Assembly (NCBI RefSeq): GCF_025457425.1
Contig: NZ_JAMXIA010000001.1
Span: 1,054,001-1,118,000, forward strand
Origin: Chryseobacterium foetidum
Lineage (GTDB): Bacteria > Bacteroidota > Bacteroidia > Flavobacteriales > Weeksellaceae
DNA length: 64,000 nt
Direction of reading: 5' to 3'
In this document: piece after piece, positions 8,156-16,298 of the stretch
How positions within the stretch are numbered: position 1 is the first letter of the stretch
Layout: the number at the start of each line of letters is the position of its first letter
Notes under the pieces: model-generated
Database searches by the model: none
What the model was told of the DNA's origin: nothing
What the model saw: only the letters and a program-made list of their open reading frames with translations
Position numbers and translations under genes: made by a program

Positions 8156-9631
8156 ATGAGTGTAGTTGCAAGGCAGGGATTTAAATATTCAGTGATTGGA
8201 TACGTCGCGACTTTGATCGGGATGTTTTCGATTTTCATTTTCACCAACAACCTTATTTTTTACGGAAAATTGCGGTACATCATGTCTGCGGCAGAAATGC
8301 TGGTTCCGTTTGTAGTGTTGGGAATTTCGTATTCGAACGTAAAATTCTTCGGAAAAGCTCAGGAAGACGGCAAAAATCAAAATATGCTGTCGCTTTCTCT
8401 GGCTTTGATTTGTATTAATTTTCTTATTTTTTTAATCGTATTTTTCTTCATCCCGAATTTTTACCCTCATTTTACTGAACTGAAAATCTGGGAAAGCAAA
8501 AAATATATTCTGCCGCTTGTTTTGACGCTTTCACTTTGCGCGGTTTTCAACAGATATATTTCCAATTACAAAAGGATTGTCGTTTCCAATATTTTTGACA
8601 ATCTGTTGCCTAAACTGGCGAATCTAGGTTCGTTTTGTCTGTTTTTCTACTTTCAGTTTTCAGAACAGATTGCCTTGGCATTTTTCTTCGGAATGTTTGC
8701 TCTGATGCTTTCCGGATACATTTATTACACCAACAAACTTGAAAAAGTGCAGCTCGATTTCAGCAGAGATTACTTTAAAAAAGATAACTTTTACAGAGAA
8801 TTTGCAGCGTACAGTTTTTTCGGATTTTTGGGAACTTTCGGAAACCACATGGCCATCAACAATTATATGATTGGTGAGTTTATCGGTGATGAGGAAATCG
8901 CTGTGTACAGTATTTTGCTGGCTTTGATCTCTTTGATTTCCATTCCGCAACTGGGATTATTTAATATTTCCGCACCGATTATCAGAAAAAACCTTGCCGA
9001 TGGAGACATGGAAGAACTCGACAGATTTCATAAAAAAACTTCACTCACCATTTACTTTTTGGGAGCCGTTCTGTTTGGATGTATTATGGTTGGATTTCCG
9101 TACCTGACGCATTTTATGCCCAAAAAAGGAGATTTACTGAGAATGTATGAGCCGGTGATCTGGATTTGGGGTTCCGCAGTTTTACTTGATCTGGCAACGG
9201 GTTTCAACGGAAATATTATTTCGCTTTCAAAATACTACAAATTCAACATCATGGTCATGCTTTTGTTAGCAGGATTGACGATTGGATTAAACTGGTATTT
9301 CATCAACAACACCGACCTTTCGCTGATTGGAATTGCTTTGTCTACGGCAATTTCCGTGACGCTTTACAATATGATCAAAGTGATTTTTAATTATTTTGTG
9401 TTTAAAGTTTCACCTTTTTCGATTGAAATGATTTTTGTATCAATCATCTGCACGCTGGCGATTACGGTGGCGATTGTTTTACCGGTTTTTGAAAATAATT
9501 TTATCAATTTAGTTTACAAACCTGCAGTTGTTTTACTGCTGATTTTTATTGGAAATCATTTTACGAAAATCTTTCCCATTGAAGATTATATCAACATGAA
9601 ATTCATTAAAAGCATATTGAAATTTAAATAA
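8156..9631 (+). CDS. Oligosaccharide flippase family membrane protein (Wzx/MATE-like)
   Basis: 491-residue protein with about 12-14 hydrophobic helices and no cleavable signal peptide, fitting the polysaccharide biosynthesis / MOP superfamily flippases that move lipid-linked glycans across the inner membrane. It is distinct in sequence from the Wzx at 32.5 kb. It is probably translated from the same message as the FkbM gene. The 3' end overlaps the convergent glycosyltransferase gene by 8 bp. Substrate unknown; no polymerase gene is adjacent, so it may serve a short glycan or depend on a partner elsewhere. Confidence 0.87.
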   Translation: MSVVARQGFKYSVIGYVATLIGMFSIFIFTNNLIFYGKLRYIMSAAEMLVPFVVLGISYSNVKFFGKAQEDGKNQNMLSLSLALICINFLIFLIVFFFIPNFYPHFTELKIWESKKYILPLVLTLSLCAVFNRYISNYKRIVVSNIFDNLLPKLANLGSFCLFFYFQFSEQIALAFFFGMFALMLSGYIYYTNKLEKVQLDFSRDYFKKDNFYREFAAYSFFGFLGTFGNHMAINNYMIGEFIGDEEIAVYSILLALISLISIPQLGLFNISAPIIRKNLADGDMEELDRFHKKTSLTIYFLGAVLFGCIMVGFPYLTHFMPKKGDLLRMYEPVIWIWGSAVLLDLATGFNGNIISLSKYYKFNIMVMLLLAGLTIGLNWYFINNTDLSLIGIALSTAISVTLYNMIKVIFNYFVFKVSPFSIEMIFVSIICTLAITVAIVLPVFENNFINLVYKPAVVLLLIFIGNHFTKIFPIEDYINMKFIKSILKFK

Positions 9632-10649
9632 GTTTCAAAAGCGTATTTTCTAAATTTCTGAGGACAATCTTTTTGCTAAACTCTTTCTGAAAATCATAAT
9701 TGGCATCTTTCAAATCATAGAATTGCTGAATTACATCTTCCTTTTCCTGAACGATAAAATTGAGATTTGATGCGTAATTTTTAGGGAAAACAGCCATTTT
9801 TCCAAATTTGATGGCGTCGCCGATGTTTCCGGTCATTTTGGTTGTTCCATAAATTTCTTTCTGACTGAAAAATTCTGTTTCCTGCTGAATCGGACACCAC
9901 AAAACATCTGCTTTTTTCATCCACATTTCAAAATCTTTCTGTGAAATTCTTTCGGTAAAATATTTTAAATCAAATTTCTCTGAAACTTTTTTAATATTCT
10001 CAAGCTCCTCTCCTTTTGCCTTACCTAAAAAAACAAACGCAATATTTTCCGCCGATTCTGATTTTTGAATGGTATTTAAAATATGTTTGTAATCGCGCCT
10101 TTTCTGTGAAACTCCGCCTGGAATGACAACTGTCAATTTTTCATTTTTATTCTGACGAAATTCTTTGGTATAAAAAAGCGGTAAAAACTGATATTCTGAT
10201 GAGGAAAAACTTTTATCCAAAACAAGTTGAGACGCGCTCTGATAAACTTTGGAAGAATTTATCAGTCCCTCTTTCCATAAAAGTTTTAAACGGTAAAATA
10301 AATCTTCCTTGAAAATATTTTTAATTAAATCAAATTTAGAAGCTTTGGAAAAATTGAGATTATGAACGATTACAGCGGTCTTATATTTTTTGGTAATGCT
10401 TAAAAATGTATTGAAATACCGGTGAACCGTTCCGATGATTATCAAATCATATTTTTTGGACTTCAGCTGATCTAAAATCATCGAATTATTTGATAACCAG
10501 ATATTTTCATCATGTTGTGAAATCTGATTTTTAATCTTCTCTGAAAAATAATAATCTACAGTAAACGCTTTGGAATCTTTCATTAAATCCAAAAAATCCG
10601 AAGCGATTTCTGCGTGGGTGTCGATTTCGATGTAAGCGATATTTTTCAA
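9624..10649 (-). CDS. Glycosyltransferase, GT-B type
   Basis: 341-residue probable glycosyltransferase with two Rossmann-like halves. The C-terminal half includes VVIPGGVSQKRRDY, a VFLGKAKG strand and a KADVLWCPIQ segment followed by a KMTGNIGDAIKFGK block, typical of nucleotide-sugar binding in GT-B enzymes. No exact family is recognised. The reading frame starts with TTG at 10649; no in-frame ATG lies upstream before a stop codon, so a TTG start is likely. It converges on the flippase gene with an 8-bp overlap and presumably acts in the same glycan pathway. Confidence 0.75.
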   Translation of the reverse strand: MKNIAYIEIDTHAEIASDFLDLMKDSKAFTVDYYFSEKIKNQISQHDENIWLSNNSMILDQLKSKKYDLIIIGTVHRYFNTFLSITKKYKTAVIVHNLNFSKASKFDLIKNIFKEDLFYRLKLLWKEGLINSSKVYQSASQLVLDKSFSSSEYQFLPLFYTKEFRQNKNEKLTVVIPGGVSQKRRDYKHILNTIQKSESAENIAFVFLGKAKGEELENIKKVSEKFDLKYFTERISQKDFEMWMKKADVLWCPIQQETEFFSQKEIYGTTKMTGNIGDAIKFGKMAVFPKNYASNLNFIVQEKEDVIQQFYDLKDANYDFQKEFSKKIVLRNLENTLLKLI

Positions 10650-10702
10650 GTTAAAAAATCTAATTTTTCATTAAAATTGAGAAAGTAATTTTTTAAATTA
10701 TC

Positions 10703-10735
10703 AAACCTAACAGGTTTTGAAAACATGTTAGGTTT
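10703..10735 (-). terminator. Hairpin after the GT2 gene
   Basis: AAACCTAACA and TGTTAGGTTT form a 10-bp perfect stem with a 13-nt loop, 20 bp after the stop at 10758 on the minus strand. The run after the stem is AT-rich rather than pure T, so it may be an intergenic palindrome or a weak terminator. Confidence 0.55.
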
Positions 10736-10757
10736 CTGAGTGAATCCCAACAAATAT

Positions 10758-11612
10758 TTATATTTTAAACCATTTCTTTTTAAACATATTCCACCGTTGC
10801 TGATTGATGACTTTTTGTTCATCATCAGAAATCTTCAATTCCAAATTTTGAGATTTGCATTTTTCGTACGAACTGATAATTTGAAATAAAAAAGCAGGAG
10901 ATTTTATTTTCATCGCTTCTTTAGCCGCTGCGACGTAAGTCAAAAAACGGTTTAGACCTAAAAAATAAAAATATCTTCCGTAGTAATCTGCCGGTTTTAT
11001 GGTGTAATCTGCACCTTTTACTTTAATTAGTTTCACATGCAATTCCGGAATCACAACTTCTTTCCAGCCTAAATTTTGCAATAAAATAGCATCGATATTA
11101 TCCCAACCCAAAGTTTCCCGTAAACCGCCTATTTCAGTAAAACATTCCCTTCTGTATGCTTTCATCGGACCGCGGACGTGATGCTTGTTTGAATTTCCTT
11201 CATAAACCCATCCGCCGTTTTTTTCAACATATAAAAGTCCGCCAACGAGGCCGTAGTCAGAGTTTTTAGCGAAAGCATCAGCAACTGTCTGAAGGTAATT
11301 TTCCTCTAAAATAATATCAGAATCAAACTTACAGATGATTTCAAATTCATTTACATTTTGAGTTTCCAAACCCTTTTTAAAGGCTGCAACCACCTTTGAA
11401 CCTGGCTGATGTGCTGATTTTTGAAGATTGATGGTTTCAAATTTTGAATCATTTTCCACATATCTTTGAACTACTTTTGCAGTTCCATCTGTCGAGCCGT
11501 CATTGACAATGACAACTTTAAAATCTCTACAGGTTTGCTGTTGTAAAGAATTGAGAGTGAACGGCAAATTGTTTTCCTCGTTATGTGCAGGAATGATGAT
11601 TAGAAATCTCAA
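10758..11612 (-). CDS. Glycosyltransferase family 2
   Basis: 284-residue GT-A enzyme: N-terminal FLIIIPAHNEENNLP, nucleotide-binding NDGSTDGT (about residues 37-44) and the metal-binding DSD in CKFDSDIIL (about residue 95), then an acceptor-side GGLRETLGWDNIDA block. It transfers a sugar from a nucleotide donor in glycan assembly; donor and acceptor are unknown. The start codon is ATG at 11612. It is separated from the following GT-B gene by 108 bp containing a hairpin, so the two may be separate units. Confidence 0.9.
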   Translation of the reverse strand: MRFLIIIPAHNEENNLPFTLNSLQQQTCRDFKVVIVNDGSTDGTAKVVQRYVENDSKFETINLQKSAHQPGSKVVAAFKKGLETQNVNEFEIICKFDSDIILEENYLQTVADAFAKNSDYGLVGGLLYVEKNGGWVYEGNSNKHHVRGPMKAYRRECFTEIGGLRETLGWDNIDAILLQNLGWKEVVIPELHVKLIKVKGADYTIKPADYYGRYFYFLGLNRFLTYVAAAKEAMKIKSPAFLFQIISSYEKCKSQNLELKISDDEQKVINQQRWNMFKKKWFKI

Positions 11613-11650
11613 AGTGAAAATTTAGTTTTCAAATTTAGTTTAAATCCATC

Positions 11651-11693
11651 AAAAAACCTTCTTCTCATCTTTAAAAAGAGTGAAACGAAGGTT
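11651..11693 (-). terminator. Terminator of the amidase gene
   Basis: On the minus strand AACCTTCGTTTCACTC and a partly complementary GATGAGAAGAAGGTT are followed by TTTTTT, an imperfect but plausible intrinsic terminator 33 bp after the amidase stop. Confidence 0.6.
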
Positions 11694-11725
11694 GAATAAT
11701 TTATAATTTTTATTTAAATCAAGTA

Positions 11726-12751
11726 TTATTTTGTAGGATACTTTTGCATTAAAGCCTGGAGAATCGCCCAAGTTTCAGCATCCATAATTCCGTCATAATT
11801 TTGCGGTCTGAAATGATACTGGAATGCTTCGATGGTTCTTTTTGTGGCATCATCCCACTTTTCTGAAAGTTCGATTCCGTAGCCAAATTTCTGAAGACTG
11901 GTTTTCACTAAAAATACAAACGAAGGGTCATTATATTTTACGGCAAAATCTGTCATTGCCAAATTATAAAAATTTTGTTTCGTTGGCTCATCGTACCACA
12001 TCCCTATTTGATACTCATCATACAGTTTTTTCCATGGAAACAAAGGTCCCGGATCCTGTTTTCTCGTTGGTGCAATATCTGAATGAGCTAAAACATTTGT
12101 TGCAGGAATTTGGTATCTGTCAACAATATCTTTTGCCAAAGCCGCTACTTTCTTTACCTGCTCATCGCTGTAAGGCAGGAAGGTTTTCTTTCCGGTAGCA
12201 TCAGCGGTATAGCCGATGTTTACGATTTCAATACCAACGGAGTTGTCATTGAGGTTTTTATCTGATCTCCAGGTACTGATTCCGGCGTGATAGGCTCTTT
12301 TATTTTCGTCAACCAGCTGGTAAATTTCGTTATCACCAAGATTATTGACAAGATAATGAGCGCTTACTGATTTTTGTGTGAGTGCTGTAAGCGATCTGCT
12401 GTCATCCAACGCAGTATAATGTAAAATCAAATATCGCTGTCTGAAATTCTGACCCAAAGAAGGAAAATACGTCTTCACCACTTTGTAACCCTGAGGTTTC
12501 GCAGAAACTATCGAACCGTAACTTATAGTATTGTCATTATTGGCTGCATTGGCAATATTTTCTCTAAAGAATTCAACACCGTTTTGTGTTTTAATCTGAG
12601 GTTTTTTTTCAGTTTCGTCAACTTTATCTCCTGCTGTTTTGGTTGTGGCAGAAGCAATTTTAGGTCTGTAAGTTGTAGCAACCGTTTTTTTCTTAGCCGC
12701 ACACGAAAAAATAAGTGTACTTAATCCGATGATATATAATGTTTTACGCAT
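11726..12751 (-). CDS. N-acetylmuramoyl-L-alanine amidase lipoprotein (AmiD-like)
   Basis: 341-residue predicted lipoprotein: hydrophobic N-terminus ending in the lipobox LIFSC (Cys 17), a linker, then an Amidase_2 domain (about 100-260) with zinc ligands in ILHYT, LAHSDIAP and the QDPGPLFPW motif, and a C-terminal peptidoglycan-binding domain (about 275-335). It cleaves the amide bond between muramic acid and the stem peptide, probably from the envelope for wall turnover or recycling. I start at the ATG at 12751, because the open frame upstream to 12793 would bury the signal sequence. Monocistronic, with its own terminator. Confidence 0.93.
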   Translation of the reverse strand: MRKTLYIIGLSTLIFSCAAKKKTVATTYRPKIASATTKTAGDKVDETEKKPQIKTQNGVEFFRENIANAANNDNTISYGSIVSAKPQGYKVVKTYFPSLGQNFRQRYLILHYTALDDSRSLTALTQKSVSAHYLVNNLGDNEIYQLVDENKRAYHAGISTWRSDKNLNDNSVGIEIVNIGYTADATGKKTFLPYSDEQVKKVAALAKDIVDRYQIPATNVLAHSDIAPTRKQDPGPLFPWKKLYDEYQIGMWYDEPTKQNFYNLAMTDFAVKYNDPSFVFLVKTSLQKFGYGIELSEKWDDATKRTIEAFQYHFRPQNYDGIMDAETWAILQALMQKYPTK

Positions 12752-12810
12752 CTGTGGGTTTTTATAGTCAATTATCAGGGTAAAAATACACATTTTTTTT
12801 GTTAAAAATA

Positions 12811-12842
12811 TTTGCTTGGTAATGAAAACTAATCTATATTTG
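12811..12842 (+). promoter_or_regulatory. Promoter of the tRNA Ser-Pro-Arg cluster
   Basis: TTTG at 12811-12814, 20 nt spacer, TATATTTG at 12835-12842: a textbook Bacteroidetes housekeeping promoter, 43 bp before tRNA-Ser. Confidence 0.85.
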
Positions 12843-12885
12843 CACTCGCAATAACGGAATAAAGATCTTCAAAATATAAGATAAA

Positions 12886-12972
12886 GGAGAGTTGCCTGAG
12901 AGGCCGAAAGGACATGTTTGCTAAACATGCGTACTGGAAACGGTACCAAGGGTTCGAATCCCTTACTCTCCG
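12886..12972 (+). tRNA. tRNA-Ser (GCT)
   Basis: 87 nt. Acceptor GGAGAGT pairs with ACTCTCC and G is the discriminator; anticodon arm CATGT-TTGCTAA-ACATG gives GCT at 12920-12922; a long variable arm typical of serine tRNA precedes the GGTTCGAATCC T-arm. Reads AGC/AGU codons. No CCA is encoded. Confidence 0.97.
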
Positions 12973-12986
12973 CTTTTTATCTTTCT

Positions 12987-13061
12987 CGGGGCGTAGCGTA
13001 GTCCGGTCATCGCGCCTGGTTTGGGACCAGGAGGTCGCAGGTTCGAATCCTGCCGCCCCGA
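12987..13061 (+). tRNA. tRNA-Pro (TGG), copy 1
   Basis: 75 nt. Acceptor CGGGGCG/CGCCCCG with discriminator A; anticodon arm CCTGG-TTTGGGA-CCAGG gives TGG at 13022-13024. Identical in sequence to the copy at 15517. It starts 14 nt after tRNA-Ser and shares its promoter. Confidence 0.97.
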
Positions 13062-13120
13062 CAGTTTTAGATAATTTTCACAAAATTACAAATGGGTGCG
13101 TAGCTCAGCTGGATAGAGCA
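12987..13120 (+). repeat. Long direct repeat, left copy (tRNA-Pro plus start of tRNA-Arg)
   Basis: This stretch (tRNA-Pro, the 32-nt spacer and the 5' part of tRNA-Arg through the D-arm) is repeated at 15517-15650. Only two substitutions are seen: C/T in the spacer, and G/A at the fifth base of the Arg acceptor. The two copies flank the 2.4-kb cell-wall-hydrolase segment. Confidence 0.9.
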
Positions 13121-13167
13121 TCTGCCTTCTAAGCAGACGGTCAAAGGTTCGAATCCTTTCGCGCTCA
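13094..13167 (+). tRNA. tRNA-Arg (TCT), copy 1
   Basis: 74 nt. Acceptor GGGTGCG pairs with CGCGCTC (two G-U pairs), discriminator A; anticodon arm TCTGC-CTTCTAA-GCAGA gives TCT at 13128-13130. Reads AGA/AGG. It is followed by a terminator hairpin. Confidence 0.96.
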
Positions 13168-13173
13168 CTTAAC

Positions 13174-13204
13174 AGAGAAATCAGAAATGGTTTCTCTTTT
13201 TTTG
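13174..13204 (+). terminator. Terminator of the first tRNA cluster
   Basis: AGAGAAA and TTTCTCT stems around a short loop, followed by a T tract. The same hairpin recurs after the tRNA-Arg fragment at 16137. Confidence 0.85.
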
Positions 13205-13220
13205 TGGAAAAAATTACCAA

Positions 13221-13314
13221 AAGCTCAGCTGGATAGCGCATCCCGATTCTTCAGGACGGTTACAGGTCAAATTTCTTCACGCGGATTTTAAAGAAATCAG
13301 AGACAGCTTCTTTA
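13221..13314 (+). pseudogene. Decayed tRNA-Arg copy with remnant terminator
   Basis: The D-arm sequence AGCTCAGCTGGATAG is intact, but the acceptor 5' strand is missing, the anticodon arm is altered (CCCGATTCTTCAGGACGG) and the T-arm is scrambled. Sequence resembling the normal downstream terminator (AAAGAAATCAGAGACAGCTTCTTT) follows at about 13289-13313. No functional tRNA fold is possible. It marks past duplication of the tRNA-Arg/terminator unit. Confidence 0.7.
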
Positions 13315-13383
13315 TGGTAACAAAATATGTCTGCCATGAAAACATAAGAATTTCTACAAGTCCACAAACAAATCCTTTCACCA

Positions 13384-13470
13384 ATGGTCACATCTACCTT
13401 AGACACGTTTGAAACCTATTTAGAGCAATATGTAAGTAAACTACACAATTGTACCATTAGCATTGATTGA
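13384..13470 (+). other. Short 28-codon open frame, possible gene remnant
   Basis: ATG at 13384 opens 28 codons starting MVTSTLDTFETYLEQYVSKL, ending inside the 3' end of the opposite gene. It resembles the beginning of a larger protein cut off by the chitosanase-like gene, but there is too little to identify it. It could be chance. Confidence 0.2.
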
Positions 13471-14112
13471 TTTCGACAAATCCCAATTATTGGCCGCAAT
13501 CTGCTCTAAAAAACATTTGGTTCTGTAGTTTGTTTTCCGCAGCAACTGTTTTGAATGATTAGTCAACCAAGCATGTCTTGCTTCAGTATATTTTTTTATC
13601 CACTTTTTCTCGTCGCCACCGTTTACAGGAACATTTTCGGCAAATTTTTCACGGATAAATGCGGGAACACTTCCCGAATGAATATAACTGTCATAGATTA
13701 CCAACAAACTCAAGGCCTTCGAAAATTTATTTTTTTCAAAAAAATGAAAGGCAGGTTGAAAATACAACACTTCAAAAAAATCATCCTGAGATTTTCTCAT
13801 TACCGGATCCTGCTTCGCTGCTTTCTTTAGAAGACTTTTAAACGCTGCATCGTCTACTAAAGATGTTTTCCCAATTTTAGGAATATAAATTTTAAATTCT
13901 GCTGCGAACAAACCTTTGTTTGCAATATACTTTTCGATAAGTGCTTTAAGATTTCCCTGCTCGGTTGTCTGGCTGCGTCCATAGGTAATTTGTCTGGAAC
14001 CGTCTCTTCCATCGGGATAGATCGCAATCAGGTCATATTTCCCGTCTTTAGTTCCGGTTTCAAAGACATTGATGATCTGAATTATTTTACTTTTCTGTGA
14101 AGATGTAATCAT
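13441..14112 (-). CDS. Chitosanase-like glycoside hydrolase (GH46 type)
   Basis: 223-residue protein resembling GH46 chitosanases, lysozyme-fold endo-glycosidases. The N-terminus IIQIINVFETGT supplies a candidate catalytic Glu (about residue 18). It is followed by DGRDGSRQITYGRSQTTEQGN, and the SLLVIYDSYIHSG helix fits the family. There is no signal peptide or membrane segment, so it would need lysis, a phage-like holin or a contact secretion system to reach a wall substrate. It lies 17 bp downstream of the broken PG-binding/CHAP gene and is probably co-transcribed with it. Both sit between duplicated tRNA-Pro/Arg genes, suggesting acquired cargo. Family assignment is from recall of motifs. 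Confidence 0.7.
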   Translation of the reverse strand: MITSSQKSKIIQIINVFETGTKDGKYDLIAIYPDGRDGSRQITYGRSQTTEQGNLKALIEKYIANKGLFAAEFKIYIPKIGKTSLVDDAAFKSLLKKAAKQDPVMRKSQDDFFEVLYFQPAFHFFEKNKFSKALSLLVIYDSYIHSGSVPAFIREKFAENVPVNGGDEKKWIKKYTEARHAWLTNHSKQLLRKTNYRTKCFLEQIAANNWDLSKSINANGTIV

Positions 14113-14129
14113 TATTTTTAAATTTTAAA

Positions 14130-14950
14130 TTAAACCAACCAATTGTTTAGACTAAAAACATCCAGATAGGATTTTCTGAAGTTTCTCACTCGCTTGTAAA
14201 CACCATCACCATTGCTCGATCCGTCGTTATTGGTGTTTCCTTCAATAGTTATAAAAGTGTCTCCGATCACATCTACTATGACCGCTGTATGAATCCAGTC
14301 ATTTTGAGACTTTCTCACCAAAAGAACATCACCTTTTTTTTGCGAGAGCCGGATTTATTCTGATCTTTTCATTCCGTATCAAAACCTTTTTGTGAATACC
14401 ATGCGTACCAACGGTATCGCAACTGTAACTTATGGGCATCATTTCGGTAAAATTTCTATTATGCAAAGATGTTGCCTGATCCAGAACTGCCTGTACAAAA
14501 CCCATGCACCAAAGCCAGTCTGAGCCCTCGTTTCCACCCATGTAACTTCTTACCCAAGGTCCGCAGTTGGTTTGCTGTTTGATGACCAGCTCAACAGGGA
14601 AGCATTTTAAGTGATTGTGAGCCACCTCAGAAATGGTATCTCTTAAACTGGTTTTTTTTGCAACCGATTCAAAAGAATTTTTAAGATTTGATGTAAGTTT
14701 TGAAAACAATGATGCTGTCACGATACCATCAGCAGCTATGCATAAGAATTTCTGGTAATTTTTTACAGCTACTTCGGTTGCTGGACCATAATCCCCATCG
14801 ATGCCGATCATTGTACCTATTCCGCGGTATTGTCTCTCCTGAAGACAAAGCCAGGACTGGATTTTCTCTACATCTGCGTTTTTTTGTTAGACCCCTTCTT
14901 ACCTGTGTAGCAGACAGAGATAATTCTTTAAGATAATGAGTTTTTTTCAT
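14130..14950 (-). pseudogene. PG-binding + CHAP-type peptidase gene, broken by two frameshifts
   Basis: Three minus-strand frames join into one protein of about 272 residues. Segment 1 starts at 14950 (MKKTHYLKELS) and is correct to about 14882. Segment 2 holds a peptidoglycan-binding domain (IGIDGDYGPATEVAVKNYQ) and a probable catalytic Cys in WLWCMGF. Segment 3 holds the His strand HTAVIVD and an EGNTN motif. The frame changes at a 7-A run (14879-14885) and an 8-A run (14334-14341). In each case, removing one A restores the family-like reading, for example KKGDVLLV at the second. The product would cleave wall peptides. It has no signal peptide. It could be true decay, slippage or homopolymer sequencing error. 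Confidence 0.8.
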
Positions 14951-15441
14951 GATTAATTTACTTTTAATGGTTAAAATTAGTTTTAAAGAAATTTAAACAC
15001 ATATCAAATCAGAAATAAGAATTTTCTTTTTTCTAGTTAAAAAGAATCAGAAATATTTACAAATTGTAAGCGACCGGCATTGAGCCTGATCTACCACAAT
15101 TTCAAGTCAATCTGTACTTATCCATAATTTCTTACCGGAATATCTGTTTAAATATAAAGTAAAGTTACTCATTATCTGACATATACAATCCGTAAAATCA
15201 CTATTTCACGTAGGCATTTTCCCCATAGCAGAAATTCATTACAAATAAAATGATGCGAAAAACAGCGACTTCAAAGGATTTTTGGCTGGATCACTTAAAA
15301 AAAAATTGATGAAAAAATATAATGAAATAAAAACGTTCTACATAGTTACTAACCAATTTACTGTCAATCGATTGGTACTGATATTGAGCAATACAAAAGC
15401 CATAAAGCTAAAAATTAATTTAAAATATTTTGATATAATAT
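14951..15441. other. Intergenic stretch without recognisable genes
   Basis: About 490 bp of AT-rich sequence between the CHAP gene and the second tRNA promoter. No open frame of note and no repeat seen elsewhere in the window. It must hold the promoter of the CHAP/chitosanase pair, but no clear TAnnTTTG box was found near 14950. Confidence 0.5.
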
Positions 15442-15471
15442 TTTGATAATTAAAAATATATTATATCTTTG
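15442..15471 (+). promoter_or_regulatory. Promoter of the second tRNA-Pro/Arg cluster
   Basis: TTTG at 15442-15445, an 18-nt spacer and TATCTTTG at 15464-15471, 45 bp before tRNA-Pro copy 2. The upstream DNA differs from that of the first cluster, so this copy has its own promoter. Confidence 0.8.
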
Positions 15472-15516
15472 CACCCACAAAAAACAAGGTAATATTTGTT
15501 TTAGATGACTTTTAAT

Positions 15517-15591
15517 CGGGGCGTAGCGTAGTCCGGTCATCGCGCCTGGTTTGGGACCAGGAGGTCGCAGGTTCGAATCCTGCCGCCCCGA
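15517..15591 (+). tRNA. tRNA-Pro (TGG), copy 2
   Basis: Identical over all 75 nt to the copy at 12987, with the same acceptor, anticodon TGG and T-arm. It starts the right-hand long direct repeat. Confidence 0.97.
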
Positions 15592-15650
15592 CAGTTTTAG
15601 ATAATTTTCATAAAATTACAAATGGGTACGTAGCTCAGCTGGATAGAGCA
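15517..15650 (+). repeat. Long direct repeat, right copy
   Basis: Matches 12987-13120 almost perfectly. Past this point the tRNA-Arg sequence diverges into a degenerate copy. Confidence 0.9.
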
Positions 15651-15689
15651 TCCCGATTTTAATCGGGACGGTCAAAGGTTAGAAAAGCG
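15624..15689 (+). pseudogene. Degenerate tRNA-Arg with palindromic anticodon arm
   Basis: The acceptor (GGGTACG) and D-arm match tRNA-Arg. The anticodon arm is TCCCGAT-TTTA-ATCGGGA, one base longer than normal, leaving no standard 7-nt loop. The T-arm breaks off after GGTCAAAGGTT. Not a functional tRNA. The same odd arm recurs in the fragment at 16074. Confidence 0.8.
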
Positions 15690-15705
15690 TATTTAAAAAA
15701 ATTAA

Positions 15706-16131
<426 letters not shown>

Positions 16132-16136
16132 CACAA

Positions 16137-16166
16137 AAGAAATCAGAAATGGTTTCTCTTTTTTTA
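16137..16166 (+). terminator. Copy of the tRNA-Arg terminator
   Basis: AAAGAAA...TTTCTCT hairpin plus a T tract, matching the terminator after tRNA-Arg copy 1 and showing that the fragment once carried the full tRNA unit. Confidence 0.7.
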
Positions 16167-16251
16167 TGGGAAAAATCTATGAAAGATTAGATGTAAAGGA
16201 GGCCATTTGTTTTTACGATGTTCAGAGATTTAAAAATTTCTCTAAGCTAAG

Positions 16252-16290
16252 AAAAAAAACCGCCTCAAAAAATGATTTCTGAACGGTTTT
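16252..16290 (-). terminator. Terminator of the DUF3575 gene
   Basis: On the minus strand AACCGTTCA, a 16-nt loop, TGAGGCGGTT and a run of T form an intrinsic terminator just after the stop at 16299. Confidence 0.7.
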
Positions 16291-16298
16291 TCTGTGTT

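Noticed and set aside
12914..13132. Plus-strand open frame of 72 codons across the tRNA cluster
   Set aside because: It runs through tRNA-Ser, tRNA-Pro and tRNA-Arg; the frame is a by-product of the tRNA sequences.
14130..14950. Programmed ribosomal frameshifting in the CHAP gene
   Set aside because: Two +1-type events in one short gene at plain A runs, with no stimulatory structure seen; tract error or decay is more likely.
15281..15296. TTGGCTGGATCACTT, resembling the 3' end of 16S rRNA
   Set aside because: Only about 13 bases match, with no anti-Shine-Dalgarno CCTCC and no rRNA sequence around it; chance.
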